A stretch of DNA of 25,070 nucleotides from CAVRTJ01 sp046704825 (GTDB lineage Bacteria > Acidobacteriota > UBA4820 > DSQY01). Shown here piece by piece: positions 1-7,289 of the stretch. The position numbers and the translations under genes are program-made. The notes beneath the pieces are model-generated. The model saw only the letters and a list, made by a program, of their open reading frames with translations. It had not been told where the DNA came from and searched no databases. The DNA lies in NCBI GenBank assembly GCA_046704825.1, contig JBJKRE010000286.1, positions 1 to 25,070 on the forward strand, read 5' to 3'. Position 1 is the first letter of the stretch. Every line of letters starts with the position of its first letter.

Positions 1-75
1 GGGGTCCCCCCGCTCCGCCCCGCCGGCGACGGCCGCGGCGTCCGGTGCGTCCTGCCCTGGGAGGACGGGGCGTGA
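1..75 (+). CDS. Peptide ABC transporter ATP-binding protein, C-terminal fragment (OppD/DppD-like)
   Basis: Frame 1 is open from the first base to a TGA at 73-75 and encodes 24 residues ending VRCVLPWEDGA. Opp/Dpp ATPases end in a region where a Gly/Arg-rich turn precedes a conserved cysteine and a short tail, and this fragment fits that pattern. Its stop overlaps the GTG start of the next gene (GTGA), and the next gene encodes the partner ATPase class. That is the usual OppD-OppF/DppD-DppF order, in which the two ATPases form a heterodimer on the inner face of the membrane. Only the tail is visible, so the identification rests mainly on context. Confidence 0.55.
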   Translation, partial: GVPPLRPAGDGRGVRCVLPWEDGA

Positions 76-1055
76 GCGCGGACGCGGTCCCCGTACCCCT
101 GGTGCGCGTCGAGAACCTCGTGCACCGCTATCCCGTCAAGGGCGGGTTCTGGCGGCGCACGACGGCCTGGGTCCACGCCGTCGACGACGTGAGCTTCGAC
201 ATCGCCGAGGGCGAAACGCTGGGCCTCGTGGGCGAGACCGGATCCGGCAAGACGACGCTCGGACGGTGCCTGGTGCGACTGCTGGAACCGGCTTCGGGCC
301 GGATCCTTTTCGACGGCGAGGACCTCACCGCCCTGAAGGGCGAAAGGCTCAGGGTGCGGAGGCGGGATTTTCAGATCATCTTCCAGGACCCCTACGGCAG
401 CCTCAACCCGCGGATGCGCGTGGCGGACATCGTGGCCGAACCGCTCCTTATACACCGCCTGGGGGACAAGCGCGAGCGGCTGGACCGCGCGGCGGACCTT
501 CTGCGCCGGGTCGGCCTTGACCCGTCGGTCATGGGGCGCTTCCCCCACGAGTTCTCGGGCGGCCAGTGCCAGCGCATCGGGATCGCCCGGGCCCTGGCGC
601 TGGACCCGAAATTCATCGTGTGCGACGAGCCGGTGTCGGCCCTCGACGTCTCGGTCCAGGCTCAGATCGTCAACCTGCTCCAGGACCTTCAGGACGAACT
701 CGGGCTCACCTACCTGTTCATCGCCCACGGCCTGAGCGTGGTGGCCCACGTCAGCGCGCGGACGGCCGTCATGTACCTGGGCCGCATCGTGGAGATCGGC
801 CCCACGCACGACCTGTTCGTGAAGCCGCTGCACCCCTACACCCGGGCGCTCCTGTCGGCCGTACCGAGCCCCGATCCGGCGGATGGGTCCCGTCCCGTCC
901 CGCTCAGGGGGGAACCCGCTTCCTCCACCGGCCGCCCGCCGGGCTGCCGATTCGCGCCCCGCTGCCCGCTGGCCGAGGCCCGCTGCCGCGAGGCGGTGCC
1001 GGACCTCAGGGACTTCGGCGGCGGCCGCATGGCCGCCTGCCACCTGGCGGGCTGA
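72..1055 (+). CDS. Oligopeptide/dipeptide ABC transporter ATP-binding protein (OppF/DppF family)
   Basis: A 327-residue cytoplasmic ATPase that would power uptake of peptides (possibly nickel or other small solutes) with an OppD-type partner. Numbered from the chosen start: Walker A GETGSGKT at 54-61, Q-loop in IIFQDPYGSLNP near 101-112, signature SGGQCQRIGIARAL from 162, Walker B with catalytic D185-E186, and switch histidine at 219. The C-terminus has the oligopeptide-type HPYTRALLSAVP segment and a cysteine cluster (GCRFAPRCPLAEARC), as expected for the family. The GTG at 72 is preferred over the GTG at 45 because GGGAGGA lies 6 bases upstream and it overlaps the preceding stop. Two small oddities: the residue after the switch histidine is Gly rather than the usual Asp, and the signature has Cys where Arg is common (SGGQRQR). 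Substrate is not determinable because the binding protein and permeases lie outside the window. Confidence 0.93.
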   Translation: MSADAVPVPLVRVENLVHRYPVKGGFWRRTTAWVHAVDDVSFDIAEGETLGLVGETGSGKTTLGRCLVRLLEPASGRILFDGEDLTALKGERLRVRRRDFQIIFQDPYGSLNPRMRVADIVAEPLLIHRLGDKRERLDRAADLLRRVGLDPSVMGRFPHEFSGGQCQRIGIARALALDPKFIVCDEPVSALDVSVQAQIVNLLQDLQDELGLTYLFIAHGLSVVAHVSARTAVMYLGRIVEIGPTHDLFVKPLHPYTRALLSAVPSPDPADGSRPVPLRGEPASSTGRPPGCRFAPRCPLAEARCREAVPDLRDFGGGRMAACHLAG

Positions 1056-1279
1056 CCAGGACGGGGATTGGGAAGGCGGAAGGCGGAAGTGGACGACGGC
1101 TGGGGGCGGGCCTTCGAAGCAGGTATGAACAGGGAGGATGGGAGGAAGGGGAGGCAGACGGAAGGACTGGCAAGGCGGGGCCTTCGAAGACCATCCCTGA
1201 ACCGGAGTCACCTGATGCCCTGTTCACCCGGCTCACGGTCCCCTGGACGGCCTGCCCTCGCCTCGGTCACTTGATCACT

Positions 1280-1307
1280 AAAAAAAAGGGAGGCCTGCCG
1301 GCCTCCC
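1280..1307 (-). terminator. Rho-independent terminator of the tRNA-Val gene
   Basis: On the minus strand an 8-bp perfect stem GGGAGGCC/GGCCTCCC with a 4-nt loop (GGCA) is followed directly by a run of eight Ts. It lies 16 bp downstream of the tRNA 3' end, the expected place for an intrinsic terminator. The 1056-1279 stretch between the ABC gene and this site holds no gene I can support, only short repeats such as two copies of GGGCCTTCGAAG-like sequence. Confidence 0.9.
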
Positions 1308-1323
1308 CGTTTGCGCGAAAAGA

Positions 1324-1398
1324 TGGTGGGCGATACAGGATTCGAACCTGTGACTCCTACCGTGTGAAGGTAGTACTCTCCCGCTGAGTTAATCGCCC
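1324..1398 (-). tRNA. tRNA-Val (anticodon CAC)
   Basis: The minus strand folds into a complete cloverleaf. The 7-bp acceptor stem GGGCGAT/ATCGCCC is perfect; the D arm is ACTC/GAGT; the anticodon arm CTACC-TTCACAC-GGTAG gives anticodon CAC, which reads GUG; and the T arm is ACAGG-TTCGAAT-CCTGT. The discriminator is A and the 3' CCA is encoded (1324-1326 on the plus strand). The variable loop is of normal length. The gene is a single transcription unit with its own promoter and terminator. Confidence 0.97.
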
Positions 1399-1410
1399 AC
1401 GGGAAGCATG

Positions 1411-1440
1411 ATGATAGGCGAGGCGGGGCGCACCTGTCAA
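1411..1440 (-). promoter_or_regulatory. Sigma-70 promoter for tRNA-Val
   Basis: Read on the minus strand: consensus -35 TTGACA (plus 1440-1435), an 18-bp spacer, and -10 TATCAT (1416-1411). The predicted start is only a few bases before the mature tRNA 5' end at 1398. The -35 is perfect and the -10 differs from consensus at two positions. Confidence 0.8.
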
Positions 1441-1484
1441 GACGGACGGCGCCGCCCGTTCCGTCGCCGGAGGATGTCCCGCGG

Positions 1485-1513
1485 TTGATTCCCGTCCGCC
1501 CCCGGGCAATAAT
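1485..1513 (+). promoter_or_regulatory. Sigma-70 promoter for the pyrophosphatase gene
   Basis: TTGATT at 1485-1490, a 17-bp GC-rich spacer, then AATAAT at 1508-1513 (one mismatch to TATAAT). The leader to the ATG at 1566 would be about 45 nt. The promoter is back to back with the tRNA-Val promoter on the other strand. Confidence 0.65.
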
Positions 1514-1565
1514 CTCCGCCATGGGGGGTTAATTGAACGGTAGTGTAAGCAGAGAGGAGAAGTTC

Positions 1566-2129
1566 ATGACCAACCCATGGCACGACGTTCCCATCGGCCC
1601 GGATGCGCCCAAGGAATTCCAATCCGTCATCGAGATCCCCAAAGGCACCAAGGTCAAGTACGAGCTGGACAAGGAGACCGGCCTCCTGCGGGTCGACCGG
1701 GTCCTCTACTCGTCCGTCTTCTACCCGGCCAACTACGGGTTCATCCCCCAGACCATCGGGGACGATCACGACCCGCTGGACGTCCTGGTCCTCATGCAGG
1801 AGAAGGTCTTCCCGCTCAGCGTCCTGAGAGCGCGGCCCATCGGGATGATGAAGATGGTGGACCAGGGGGACGACGACGAGAAGATCATCTGCATCCACAT
1901 GGACGACCCCGAATACCGGTCCTACACGGACATCCGCCAGCTCCCTCCGCACCGCCTGGAGGAACTGAGAAGTTTCTTCGAAGACTACAAGAAGCTGGAG
2001 AAGAAGGAGGTCATGGTGCAGGACTTCTTCGGGCCGGAAGAGGCGGTGAAGGCCGTGGCCCACGCCATGAGCCTCTACCAGAGGCTGTTCTCCGGCATCA
2101 ACCGGGAACGGGGCCAGCAGAGGTACTGA
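1566..2129 (+). CDS. ppa: Inorganic pyrophosphatase, family I (soluble)
   Basis: A 187-residue cytoplasmic enzyme that hydrolyses pyrophosphate to two phosphates and so drives biosynthetic reactions. The family-I core is complete: the EIPKGTKVKYELDKETG strand near 23-39, YPANYGFIPQT near 53-63, and the metal-binding signature D67-H-D-P-L-D72-V, which supplies active-site aspartates. Histidine at the second signature position differs from the classic D-[SGDN]-D pattern as I remember it, but I regard it as tolerated. Length fits the short bacterial enzymes (about 175-190 aa). The ATG at 1566 is chosen because GAGAGGAG lies just upstream; an in-frame TTG at 1533 has no such site. Monocistronic. 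It converges with the minus-strand gene ending at 2187; a CCTGCCGGCAGG palindrome at 2140-2151 lies between them but has no T tract. Confidence 0.95.
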   Translation: MTNPWHDVPIGPDAPKEFQSVIEIPKGTKVKYELDKETGLLRVDRVLYSSVFYPANYGFIPQTIGDDHDPLDVLVLMQEKVFPLSVLRARPIGMMKMVDQGDDDEKIICIHMDDPEYRSYTDIRQLPPHRLEELRSFFEDYKKLEKKEVMVQDFFGPEEAVKAVAHAMSLYQRLFSGINRERGQQRY

Positions 2130-2186
2130 GGCGGGACGGCCTGCCGGCAGGACGCGTCGGGCGGGCAGGGCCGGAGCGACCGCCGT

Positions 2187-3251
2187 TCAGGAACGGGGCG
2201 GGCTGCGTCTTTCCGGCGGCCCCGCCTTCGCCTTCCTCGAGCACACGATCCTGTATTCGGCGGCCCAGTCGAAATAGCGGCGCCCGCCGGAAACCGCCCC
2301 GGCGCTCGACACGTAGAGGCGCAGGTAGAACGTGCCCGTCCCCGGGGGGAGGATCCTGACTGTACGGACGCCGCCCCTTTCGACCACGGGGACCTGATCC
2401 CCCTCATAGACATCTCCGCCTGCGTACAACCTCGCCTTCAAGGCGACGCCCGGAGGCCCCGAGAACTTGAGTGTGACGGGTGAACCGTCCGTATGGACGG
2501 TGGATCGCCGGCCTTCCAGCACCTTCAAATGATTTTCGAAAAAGGGCGCCTTGAGGTAGGCCCGCCGCTCGAACTCGGCCCGCGTGATGGGTGGATCGAC
2601 GAGCTGCCAGCGGGGGTTCTCGGGGAAGTGCGTGAAAAGGAAGTCTCCGGGGGACGTGCAGAAGAAGTAGGGATCGAACTTGCGCCTGTACCCCGTGCCT
2701 TCGTAGAACAGGCCGGCCCCCCATGTGCAGTCGATCAGGGCCCAACGCCCGTCAAGCTTGACGGCGTTCCACGCGTGGTCCGGAGGCCCCGCCAGACCAT
2801 CGCCGGCACGGTAGCCCATCCCCTTGGCGTAACCGCTCACGGTCACGGCCTGGAGGCCCGCAGCCTCCGCGAGGCTGTCGAAGAGGTTTGCGTAGCCTTC
2901 GCACACGGCGGTCCGGCGACGCAGGACCCCGTTGGGCGAAAGGTCTCCGTATCGGGCGGTGTTGAGGCCTTTCACGTCGTAGTCGATGTTGGCCGCGACC
3001 CACCGGAAAATGGCCCTGGCCTTCTCCCGGTCGCTTTGGGTCGTCGACGTGAGATAGGCGGCGAGGTCTTTGACCGAACCCGTCACGGAGGCGGGGGCCG
3101 CCAGGGCGTGGGCGTCGATGACCCGGTAGGGGTTTGCGGAGGGAGGGGGCTCGGCCCCGGGCCTGGTGCGCACGGGGGCGCATGCGGTCAGGGCCGCGAG
3201 CAGGCCGGCGACCAGGATGGCGGCGAACAGCACTCGCGCGTCTCTTTTCAT
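2187..3251 (-). CDS. Transglutaminase-like (KY-type) lipoprotein
   Basis: A 354-residue predicted lipoprotein. The N-terminus is a signal peptide with basic MKRDAR, a hydrophobic stretch 8-22 and lipobox L-T-A-C24, so it is probably anchored in a membrane on the periplasmic side. Residues about 60-180 form a transglutaminase/protease-like papain-fold core with a complete putative triad: C117 in TAVCEGYANLF, H159 in DHAWNAVKLDG, and D174 in LIDCTWGAG. The spacing and the DCTWGAG motif resemble kyphoscoliosis-peptidase-type (KY) transglutaminase-like proteins. The C-terminal half (about 240-340) looks beta-rich and may be a binding domain. Substrate is unknown: it could be a periplasmic protease, a cross-linking enzyme or a peptidoglycan-active enzyme. 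The ATG is preceded by AGGA about 10 nt upstream. Separate from its neighbours by spacing. Confidence 0.82.
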   Translation of the reverse strand: MKRDARVLFAAILVAGLLAALTACAPVRTRPGAEPPPSANPYRVIDAHALAAPASVTGSVKDLAAYLTSTTQSDREKARAIFRWVAANIDYDVKGLNTARYGDLSPNGVLRRRTAVCEGYANLFDSLAEAAGLQAVTVSGYAKGMGYRAGDGLAGPPDHAWNAVKLDGRWALIDCTWGAGLFYEGTGYRRKFDPYFFCTSPGDFLFTHFPENPRWQLVDPPITRAEFERRAYLKAPFFENHLKVLEGRRSTVHTDGSPVTLKFSGPPGVALKARLYAGGDVYEGDQVPVVERGGVRTVRILPPGTGTFYLRLYVSSAGAVSGGRRYFDWAAEYRIVCSRKAKAGPPERRSPPRS

Positions 3252-3330
3252 GGGACATTCATCCTACCACGCGCAATGCCCCGCCGGCCCTGCGGAACGG
3301 CGCGGGACCGCCGCGTGGGTCAGAAGGCGA

Positions 3331-4521
3331 CTAGCGCGACAGGATTTCCGCCAGGGCGTCCGCGAGCTTTTCGTACTGCCCCACGTCGTTGTAGAGCTGG
3401 GCCGATACGCGGATCAGGCGCTTCGGACGGGCGGGCCAGGGGATGACGGGGACTTCGATGCCGAACTCTTCCAGGAGGACGTCCTGCAGGGGGTCGATGA
3501 AGAGCGGCGGCCTGGCGGGTTCACCGGCGTCCGGCAGGGGAACGGCGGCCATGGATCCCAGCATGGCCTCTGGGCAGGAGGCGGGGACCCCCAGGCGATC
3601 GCACAGGATCCGCCGGGCTCGGACCGCGAGCGCGTGGTTGCGGGCCATGACGCCGGGCCAGCCCTCCGGGGCCAGGGATTCCATGAAGCGGAGCGCTTCG
3701 GGCACGCACAGCCAGGCCGTGGGGTCGTCCGTCCCGGTCCACTCGAACTCCAGCAGGAACCTGGACCGGTCGGTCCTGGGCGAGTTCGCCCCGTGGCTGA
3801 CGACCAACGGGCGGATCCGCTCCTGCCTGTCCTTCCTGACGTACAGCAACGCGGCGCCCTTCGGCGCGCAGAGCCACTTGTGGCAGTTGCCGGTGTAGTA
3901 GGCCGCGCCCAGTTCGCGCAGGTTAAGCGGCACCATGCCAGGCGCGTGGGCGCCGTCCACCAGGGTGTCAACGCCGCGCGCGGACAGCGCCTCCACCAGA
4001 CGCCCTACGGGGTTGACCACGGCGGTCTGGCTGGTCACGTGGTCGATCAGACAGAGCCTCGTGCGCTCCGTGACCTTCTCGAGCACGGCCTCGAGGACCC
4101 CGCCGGGGCCGTCGAGGGGGAAGGGCACGCTGGCCGGGACCACCTTGGCGCCGCTCCGTTCGGCGACGAAGTTCAGGGCGTTCCGACACGCGTTGTACTC
4201 CTGGTCGGTCACGATCAGCTCGTCGCCCGGCTCGAGGCGCAGGGACCTCAGGACCGTGTTGACGCCCGTGGTGGCGTTGGGCACGAAGACGAGGTCGTCG
4301 GCGTCGCAGCCGGCGAAGGCCGCGAGGTCCGAGCGCGCACCGTCCCACAGGTCGCCGAGCTCCCGCACGAGAAAGCGGATGGGCTCGCGTTCCAGCCGGT
4401 CCCTGAACGCCTGCTGGCGCTCGAGGACGCATCGGGGGCAGGCGCCGAAGGACCCGTGGTTGAGGTAAGTGACGCCCGGATCGAGCGTCCAGTGGGTTTC
4501 AAGGGGGGGCCGGTCCGCCAT
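3331..4521 (-). CDS. Aminotransferase class V-fold PLP enzyme (isopenicillin-N-epimerase/cysteine-desulfurase-like)
   Basis: A 396-residue fold-type I PLP enzyme. The start region reads TYLNHGSFGACP (19-29), typical of the isopenicillin N epimerase-like branch of COG0520. The PLP pocket is recognisable: N82-A-T-T-G for the phosphate cup, D189 in VDGAHAPG for the pyridine nitrogen, and K215 in GNCHKWLCAPKG as the Schiff-base lysine. The C-terminal small domain is present (RLIRVSAQLYND). There is no obvious mobile catalytic-cysteine loop of a true desulfurase, so an epimerase, amino-acid lyase or sulfoxide-lyase activity is as likely; the substrate cannot be inferred. The ATG at 4521 is chosen over the longer in-frame start at 4590 because GAGGA lies just upstream and the extra 23 residues are low-complexity and absent from the family. 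No SUF or ISC genes are adjacent. Confidence 0.87.
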   Translation of the reverse strand: MADRPPLETHWTLDPGVTYLNHGSFGACPRCVLERQQAFRDRLEREPIRFLVRELGDLWDGARSDLAAFAGCDADDLVFVPNATTGVNTVLRSLRLEPGDELIVTDQEYNACRNALNFVAERSGAKVVPASVPFPLDGPGGVLEAVLEKVTERTRLCLIDHVTSQTAVVNPVGRLVEALSARGVDTLVDGAHAPGMVPLNLRELGAAYYTGNCHKWLCAPKGAALLYVRKDRQERIRPLVVSHGANSPRTDRSRFLLEFEWTGTDDPTAWLCVPEALRFMESLAPEGWPGVMARNHALAVRARRILCDRLGVPASCPEAMLGSMAAVPLPDAGEPARPPLFIDPLQDVLLEEFGIEVPVIPWPARPKRLIRVSAQLYNDVGQYEKLADALAEILSR

Positions 4522-4576
4522 GGGTTCCTCGCTGGGAGAGCTGCGGCGCGGTTGCTTTGCGCGCCCGCAAGATGGC

Positions 4577-4606
4577 ACTCTATGAGCCACGGGGAAGCGG
4601 TGTCAA
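4577..4606 (-). promoter_or_regulatory. Sigma-70 promoter for the class V PLP enzyme gene
   Basis: On the minus strand: TTGACA (plus 4606-4601), an 18-bp spacer, then TAGAGT (4582-4577). The leader to the ATG at 4521 is about 50 nt. This also argues against the longer start at 4590, which would lie inside the promoter. Confidence 0.65.
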
Positions 4607-4712
4607 GACGGCGATCACAACAGAGCGGGCATGGAACGGACCCGACGGGCGTTGTCCTCTATGGTCCACCGCCGATTTCGGCGGCGGACCGTCGACGGGG
4701 AGGATGGACTCA

Positions 4713-5207
4713 ATGCTCTATATCGCGTCGGTTACGCTGCACATCCTGGCCGGCATGGTCTGGATCGGCGGCATGGTCTTCTTTTCGCTGGTGCTCATCC
4801 CACTCACCCGCAGGAAGGAATACTCGGACCGGGCCGCGGCCCTGGTGCGCGCCTCGGGTGAGCGGTTCAGGGCGATCTCCTGGATCTGCCTCGGGATCCT
4901 GGTGGTGACGGGGCTGATCAACCTGCACTTCCACGGCTTCACGTGGCACAGCGCCCTGTCGCGCGTCCAGTGGGGGAGCCCCTTCGGCCTCCTGCTGGCG
5001 CACAAGCTGGTGCTGGTCGTGCTCATCCTCGTCGTCAGCGCCTTCCACGACTTCTACGTCGGGCCGAAGGCCACGGCGGCGCTGGAGGCCGAGCCGGGCT
5101 CGGCGCGCGCGAAGAGCTACCGCCGCACGGCGTCCTGGCTGGCTCGGATCAACCTCATACTGGCCCTCGCCGTGGTGGTGCTGGGCGTGATGCTCGTGCG
5201 CGGCTGA
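4713..5207 (+). CDS. CopD-like four-helix membrane protein
   Basis: A 164-residue integral membrane protein with four hydrophobic segments near 3-31, 53-71, 88-111 and 144-162. Histidines sit in or beside the helices (H10 in LHILAGMVWIGG, H72/H74/H79, H97 in AHK, H112 in FHDFYVGP). This pattern occurs in the CopD/DUF2269/HemJ-like superfamily, whose members bind heme or copper. Role here is unproven: copper handling, a cytochrome b-like redox subunit, or a HemJ-type heme step are all possible. The ATG at 4713 is preferred because GGGGAGG lies 9 bases upstream; an in-frame ATG at 4704 directly abuts that site. It is divergent from the PLP enzyme gene. Confidence 0.72.
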   Translation: MLYIASVTLHILAGMVWIGGMVFFSLVLIPLTRRKEYSDRAAALVRASGERFRAISWICLGILVVTGLINLHFHGFTWHSALSRVQWGSPFGLLLAHKLVLVVLILVVSAFHDFYVGPKATAALEAEPGSARAKSYRRTASWLARINLILALAVVVLGVMLVRG

Positions 5208-5316
5208 CGACCGTTTGCCCTCCCTTCCAGGGACTGCTACGCTGAAGGCGGGAGAGCCCGCCGAGTCCGCGCGGAACAGCGATCGCGGGGCGACGGGCGC
5301 CCAGGGGGAACCGGCC

Positions 5317-5871
5317 TTGAACCTGTACGTCCGTCTGATCCTCGTGTTCTTCAAGTCCCTGTTCAGGTCAAAGATCGGCGTGCTCGACGAGTCGGCCGTG
5401 TCCTTCCGCGTGTGGCCGGGCGACGTCGACGTCAACCTCCACATGAACAACGGACGCTACCTCGCCCTGATGGACCTGGGCCGCCTGGACCTGATCATCC
5501 GAATGGGGCTTCTGGGCAGTCTGTTCAAGCTCAAGTGGCGCCCCATGGTCGGGTCCGAGTTCATCCGCTTCCGGCGAGGACTCAGGCCGTTCCGGGCCTT
5601 CACCATGCGCACGCGGGTCGTGGCCTGGGACGAGAAGTGGGTGTTCATCCGGCAAACCTTCGAGGTGGACGGACGCGCCGTGGCCATCGGCGCGGTGAAG
5701 GGCCTCTTCCGGCGCCCGTCGGGCAACGTGCCCTCCCGCGAGCTCGTGGAGGCCGTATCGCCGGGGACGGCGTCCCCCGCATACGACGAGGACATGGCGC
5801 TCTGGGAGGCGCTCGAGCGGCGGTCCTCCCTCTTCGCGGACGGCGGCGCCAACGGGGACGACTCCGCCTGA
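5317..5871 (+). CDS. Hotdog-fold thioesterase (THEM6 / 4HBT-like)
   Basis: A 184-residue acyl-CoA thioesterase-like protein, expected to hydrolyse a fatty acyl or aryl thioester. The hotdog signature is clear: D38-V-N40-L-H-M-N-N-G-R-Y near 38-48, followed by LMDLGRLDL on the central helix. This DxNxHMNNGRY arrangement is typical of the THEM6/acyl-carrier thioesterase branch. A hydrophobic N-terminus (LYVRLILVFFKSLF) may lie on or in the membrane. The start is taken as TTG 5317 because GGGGGAAC lies just upstream and the family begins near here; an in-frame TTG at 5215 would add 34 low-complexity residues. It follows the CopD-like gene by 109 bp. The substrate is not determinable. Confidence 0.8.
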   Translation: MNLYVRLILVFFKSLFRSKIGVLDESAVSFRVWPGDVDVNLHMNNGRYLALMDLGRLDLIIRMGLLGSLFKLKWRPMVGSEFIRFRRGLRPFRAFTMRTRVVAWDEKWVFIRQTFEVDGRAVAIGAVKGLFRRPSGNVPSRELVEAVSPGTASPAYDEDMALWEALERRSSLFADGGANGDDSA

Positions 5872-5889
5872 GGCCGCCCCTCCTCAATC

Positions 5890-5918
5890 TTGAGTTCGCC
5901 CGCTCCGCCTGCTATCCT
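5890..5918 (+). promoter_or_regulatory. Sigma-70 promoter for mqnD
   Basis: TTGAGT at 5890-5895, a 17-bp spacer, and TATCCT at 5913-5918. The transcript would start about 6-8 nt later, giving a short leader with GAAGGAGGAA immediately ahead of the ATG at 5942. Confidence 0.6.
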
Positions 5919-5941
5919 CTTCCTTTTGAAGGAGGAACACC

Positions 5942-6775
5942 ATGAGCCAGGTCATCCGGTTAGCGCACAGCCCGGACTCCGACGACGCATTCATGTTCTA
6001 CGCCCTGGCCAAGGGCCTGATCGATACCGAGGGCATCACCTTCGAGCACGAGCTGCAGGACATCCAGAGCCTCAACGAGAGGGCCCTGAAGGGCGAGCTG
6101 GACGTCACCGCCATCTCCTTTCACGCATACGCCTACCTCACCGACAAGTACCTCCTGCTGCCCCACGGCGCATCCTTCGGCGACGGCTACGGCCCCATGG
6201 TGGTGGCCCGCGAACCCATGACGCTCGACGGCATCAAGGGCAAGAAGATCGCCGTCCCGGGGCGGATGACCACCGCTTTCCTCACGCTCCAGCTCCTCGA
6301 GAAGGACTTCGAGCCCGTGCAGATGGACTTCGACGCCATCATCCCGGCCGTCAAAGCCGGCGAGGTCCCTGCGGGACTCATCATCCACGAGGGGCAGCTG
6401 ACCTTCGGCCGGGACGGACTGCACCTGGTCGTGGACCTGGGCGTGTGGTGGAAGGAGCGGACGAACCTCCCGCTGCCCCTGGGCGGCAACGCCATCCGCA
6501 AGGACCTCGGGCCCGAACTCACGGCCAGGACCAGCCGGAAGCTCCTGGAGAGCATCGAGTTCTCCCTGGCGCACCGCAAGGAGGCGCTGGATTACGCGCT
6601 GGCCTTCGGACGGGGCCTGTCCGTCGACGACGCCGACACCTTCGTGGGCATGTACGTGAACGACTGGACCCGCGGCTACGGGGAGAAGGGACGTGCCGCG
6701 GTGGACAGGCTCCTGGGCGAGGCCTACGAGAAGGGCCTCATACCCAACCGCGTCAAGGCGGAGTTCGCGGACTGA
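5942..6775 (+). CDS. mqnD: 1,4-dihydroxy-6-naphthoate synthase (futalosine menaquinone pathway)
   Basis: A 277-residue cytoplasmic enzyme that converts cyclic dehypoxanthine futalosine to 1,4-dihydroxy-6-naphthoate in the futalosine route to menaquinone. It has the periplasmic-binding-protein-like fold of the MqnA/MqnD family: N-terminal HSPDSDDAFMFYAL (9-22), the middle AVPGRMTTAFL (104-114), GLIIHEGQLTF (145-155) with the family's conserved active-site histidine at 149, and VVDLGVWWKERT followed by LPLPLGG. The last two motifs separate MqnD from MqnA. A GAAGGAGGAA Shine-Dalgarno site sets the start. No other mqn gene is in the window, so the pathway genes are dispersed or lie outside. Its presence implies menaquinone-based respiration without the classical Men route. 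Confidence 0.93.
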   Translation: MSQVIRLAHSPDSDDAFMFYALAKGLIDTEGITFEHELQDIQSLNERALKGELDVTAISFHAYAYLTDKYLLLPHGASFGDGYGPMVVAREPMTLDGIKGKKIAVPGRMTTAFLTLQLLEKDFEPVQMDFDAIIPAVKAGEVPAGLIIHEGQLTFGRDGLHLVVDLGVWWKERTNLPLPLGGNAIRKDLGPELTARTSRKLLESIEFSLAHRKEALDYALAFGRGLSVDDADTFVGMYVNDWTRGYGEKGRAAVDRLLGEAYEKGLIPNRVKAEFAD

Positions 6776-6859
6776 GCGCCGCGTCCCCCGCCGGTTCGAA
6801 CGCTCGGCGCCCTTTCGACCGGGGACGAACGGCGGGGGGTGCCCGAACGTCCGGGGCCA

Positions 6860-6889
6860 TTGACAGGTCTCCGCCGGGCCCCACATAAT
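6860..6889 (+). promoter_or_regulatory. Sigma-70 promoter of the cheY-cheA operon
   Basis: Perfect -35 TTGACA at 6860-6865, an 18-bp spacer, and CATAAT at 6884-6889 (one mismatch). Transcription would start about 6895-6898, giving a leader of about 12 nt with GGGGAGG before the ATG at 6909. It probably serves the downstream same-strand genes as well. Confidence 0.75.
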
Positions 6890-6908
6890 TGAAAGCGCGG
6901 GGAGGCCG

Positions 6909-7277
6909 ATGAAAATCAAGGTCCTTGTGGTCGAAGACAACAACGCGATGCGCAGTCTCATCACCACGGCCCTGGACCAGCATCTCAGCGTGGACGTCTA
7001 CGAGGCGGACAACGGCTTCGCCGCACTCAAGCTCATCCCCGAATACGACTTCAAACTCATACTGACCGACATCAACATGCCGGATATCAACGGCCTGGAA
7101 CTCATCGCCTTCCTCAGGCAGCACCCCATCTACAAGGAGGTCCCCATCCTGATCATCTCCACCGAAGCGGGCGATGAGGACCGGCGCCGCGGCCTCGCGA
7201 TCGGGGCCAACGGGTACCTGACCAAACCCTTCACCGAGGGAGAGCTGGTCGACCTGGTTCAGCAGCATCTCCCCTGA
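6909..7277 (+). CDS. cheY: Single-domain response regulator (CheY-like)
   Basis: A 122-residue stand-alone receiver domain. The acidic pair is E9-D10, the phospho-acceptor is D54 in LILTDINMPDINGLEL, the switch Ser/Thr pair is S84/T85 in IIISTEA-type context, and the conserved lysine is K106 in YLTKPF. There is no output domain. The CheA kinase gene begins 12 bp downstream, so this is the likely phosphorylation target. It could act on a flagellar or pilus motor, or as a diffusible messenger to another output. The ATG at 6909 has GGGGAGG upstream. All key phosphotransfer residues are intact. Confidence 0.93.
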   Translation: MKIKVLVVEDNNAMRSLITTALDQHLSVDVYEADNGFAALKLIPEYDFKLILTDINMPDINGLELIAFLRQHPIYKEVPILIISTEAGDEDRRRGLAIGANGYLTKPFTEGELVDLVQQHLP

Positions 7278-7289
7278 CGAGGCCTGTTC

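Noticed and set aside
2140..2151. Palindrome CCTGCCGGCAGG as a terminator between ppa and the lipoprotein gene
   Set aside because: Self-complementary but with no loop and no T tract on either strand.
3166..4908. A 580-codon plus-strand open frame opposite the class V PLP enzyme
   Set aside because: It shadows a clear PLP enzyme with cofactor motifs and extends through a promoter; composition is Arg/Gly/His-rich with no recognisable family.
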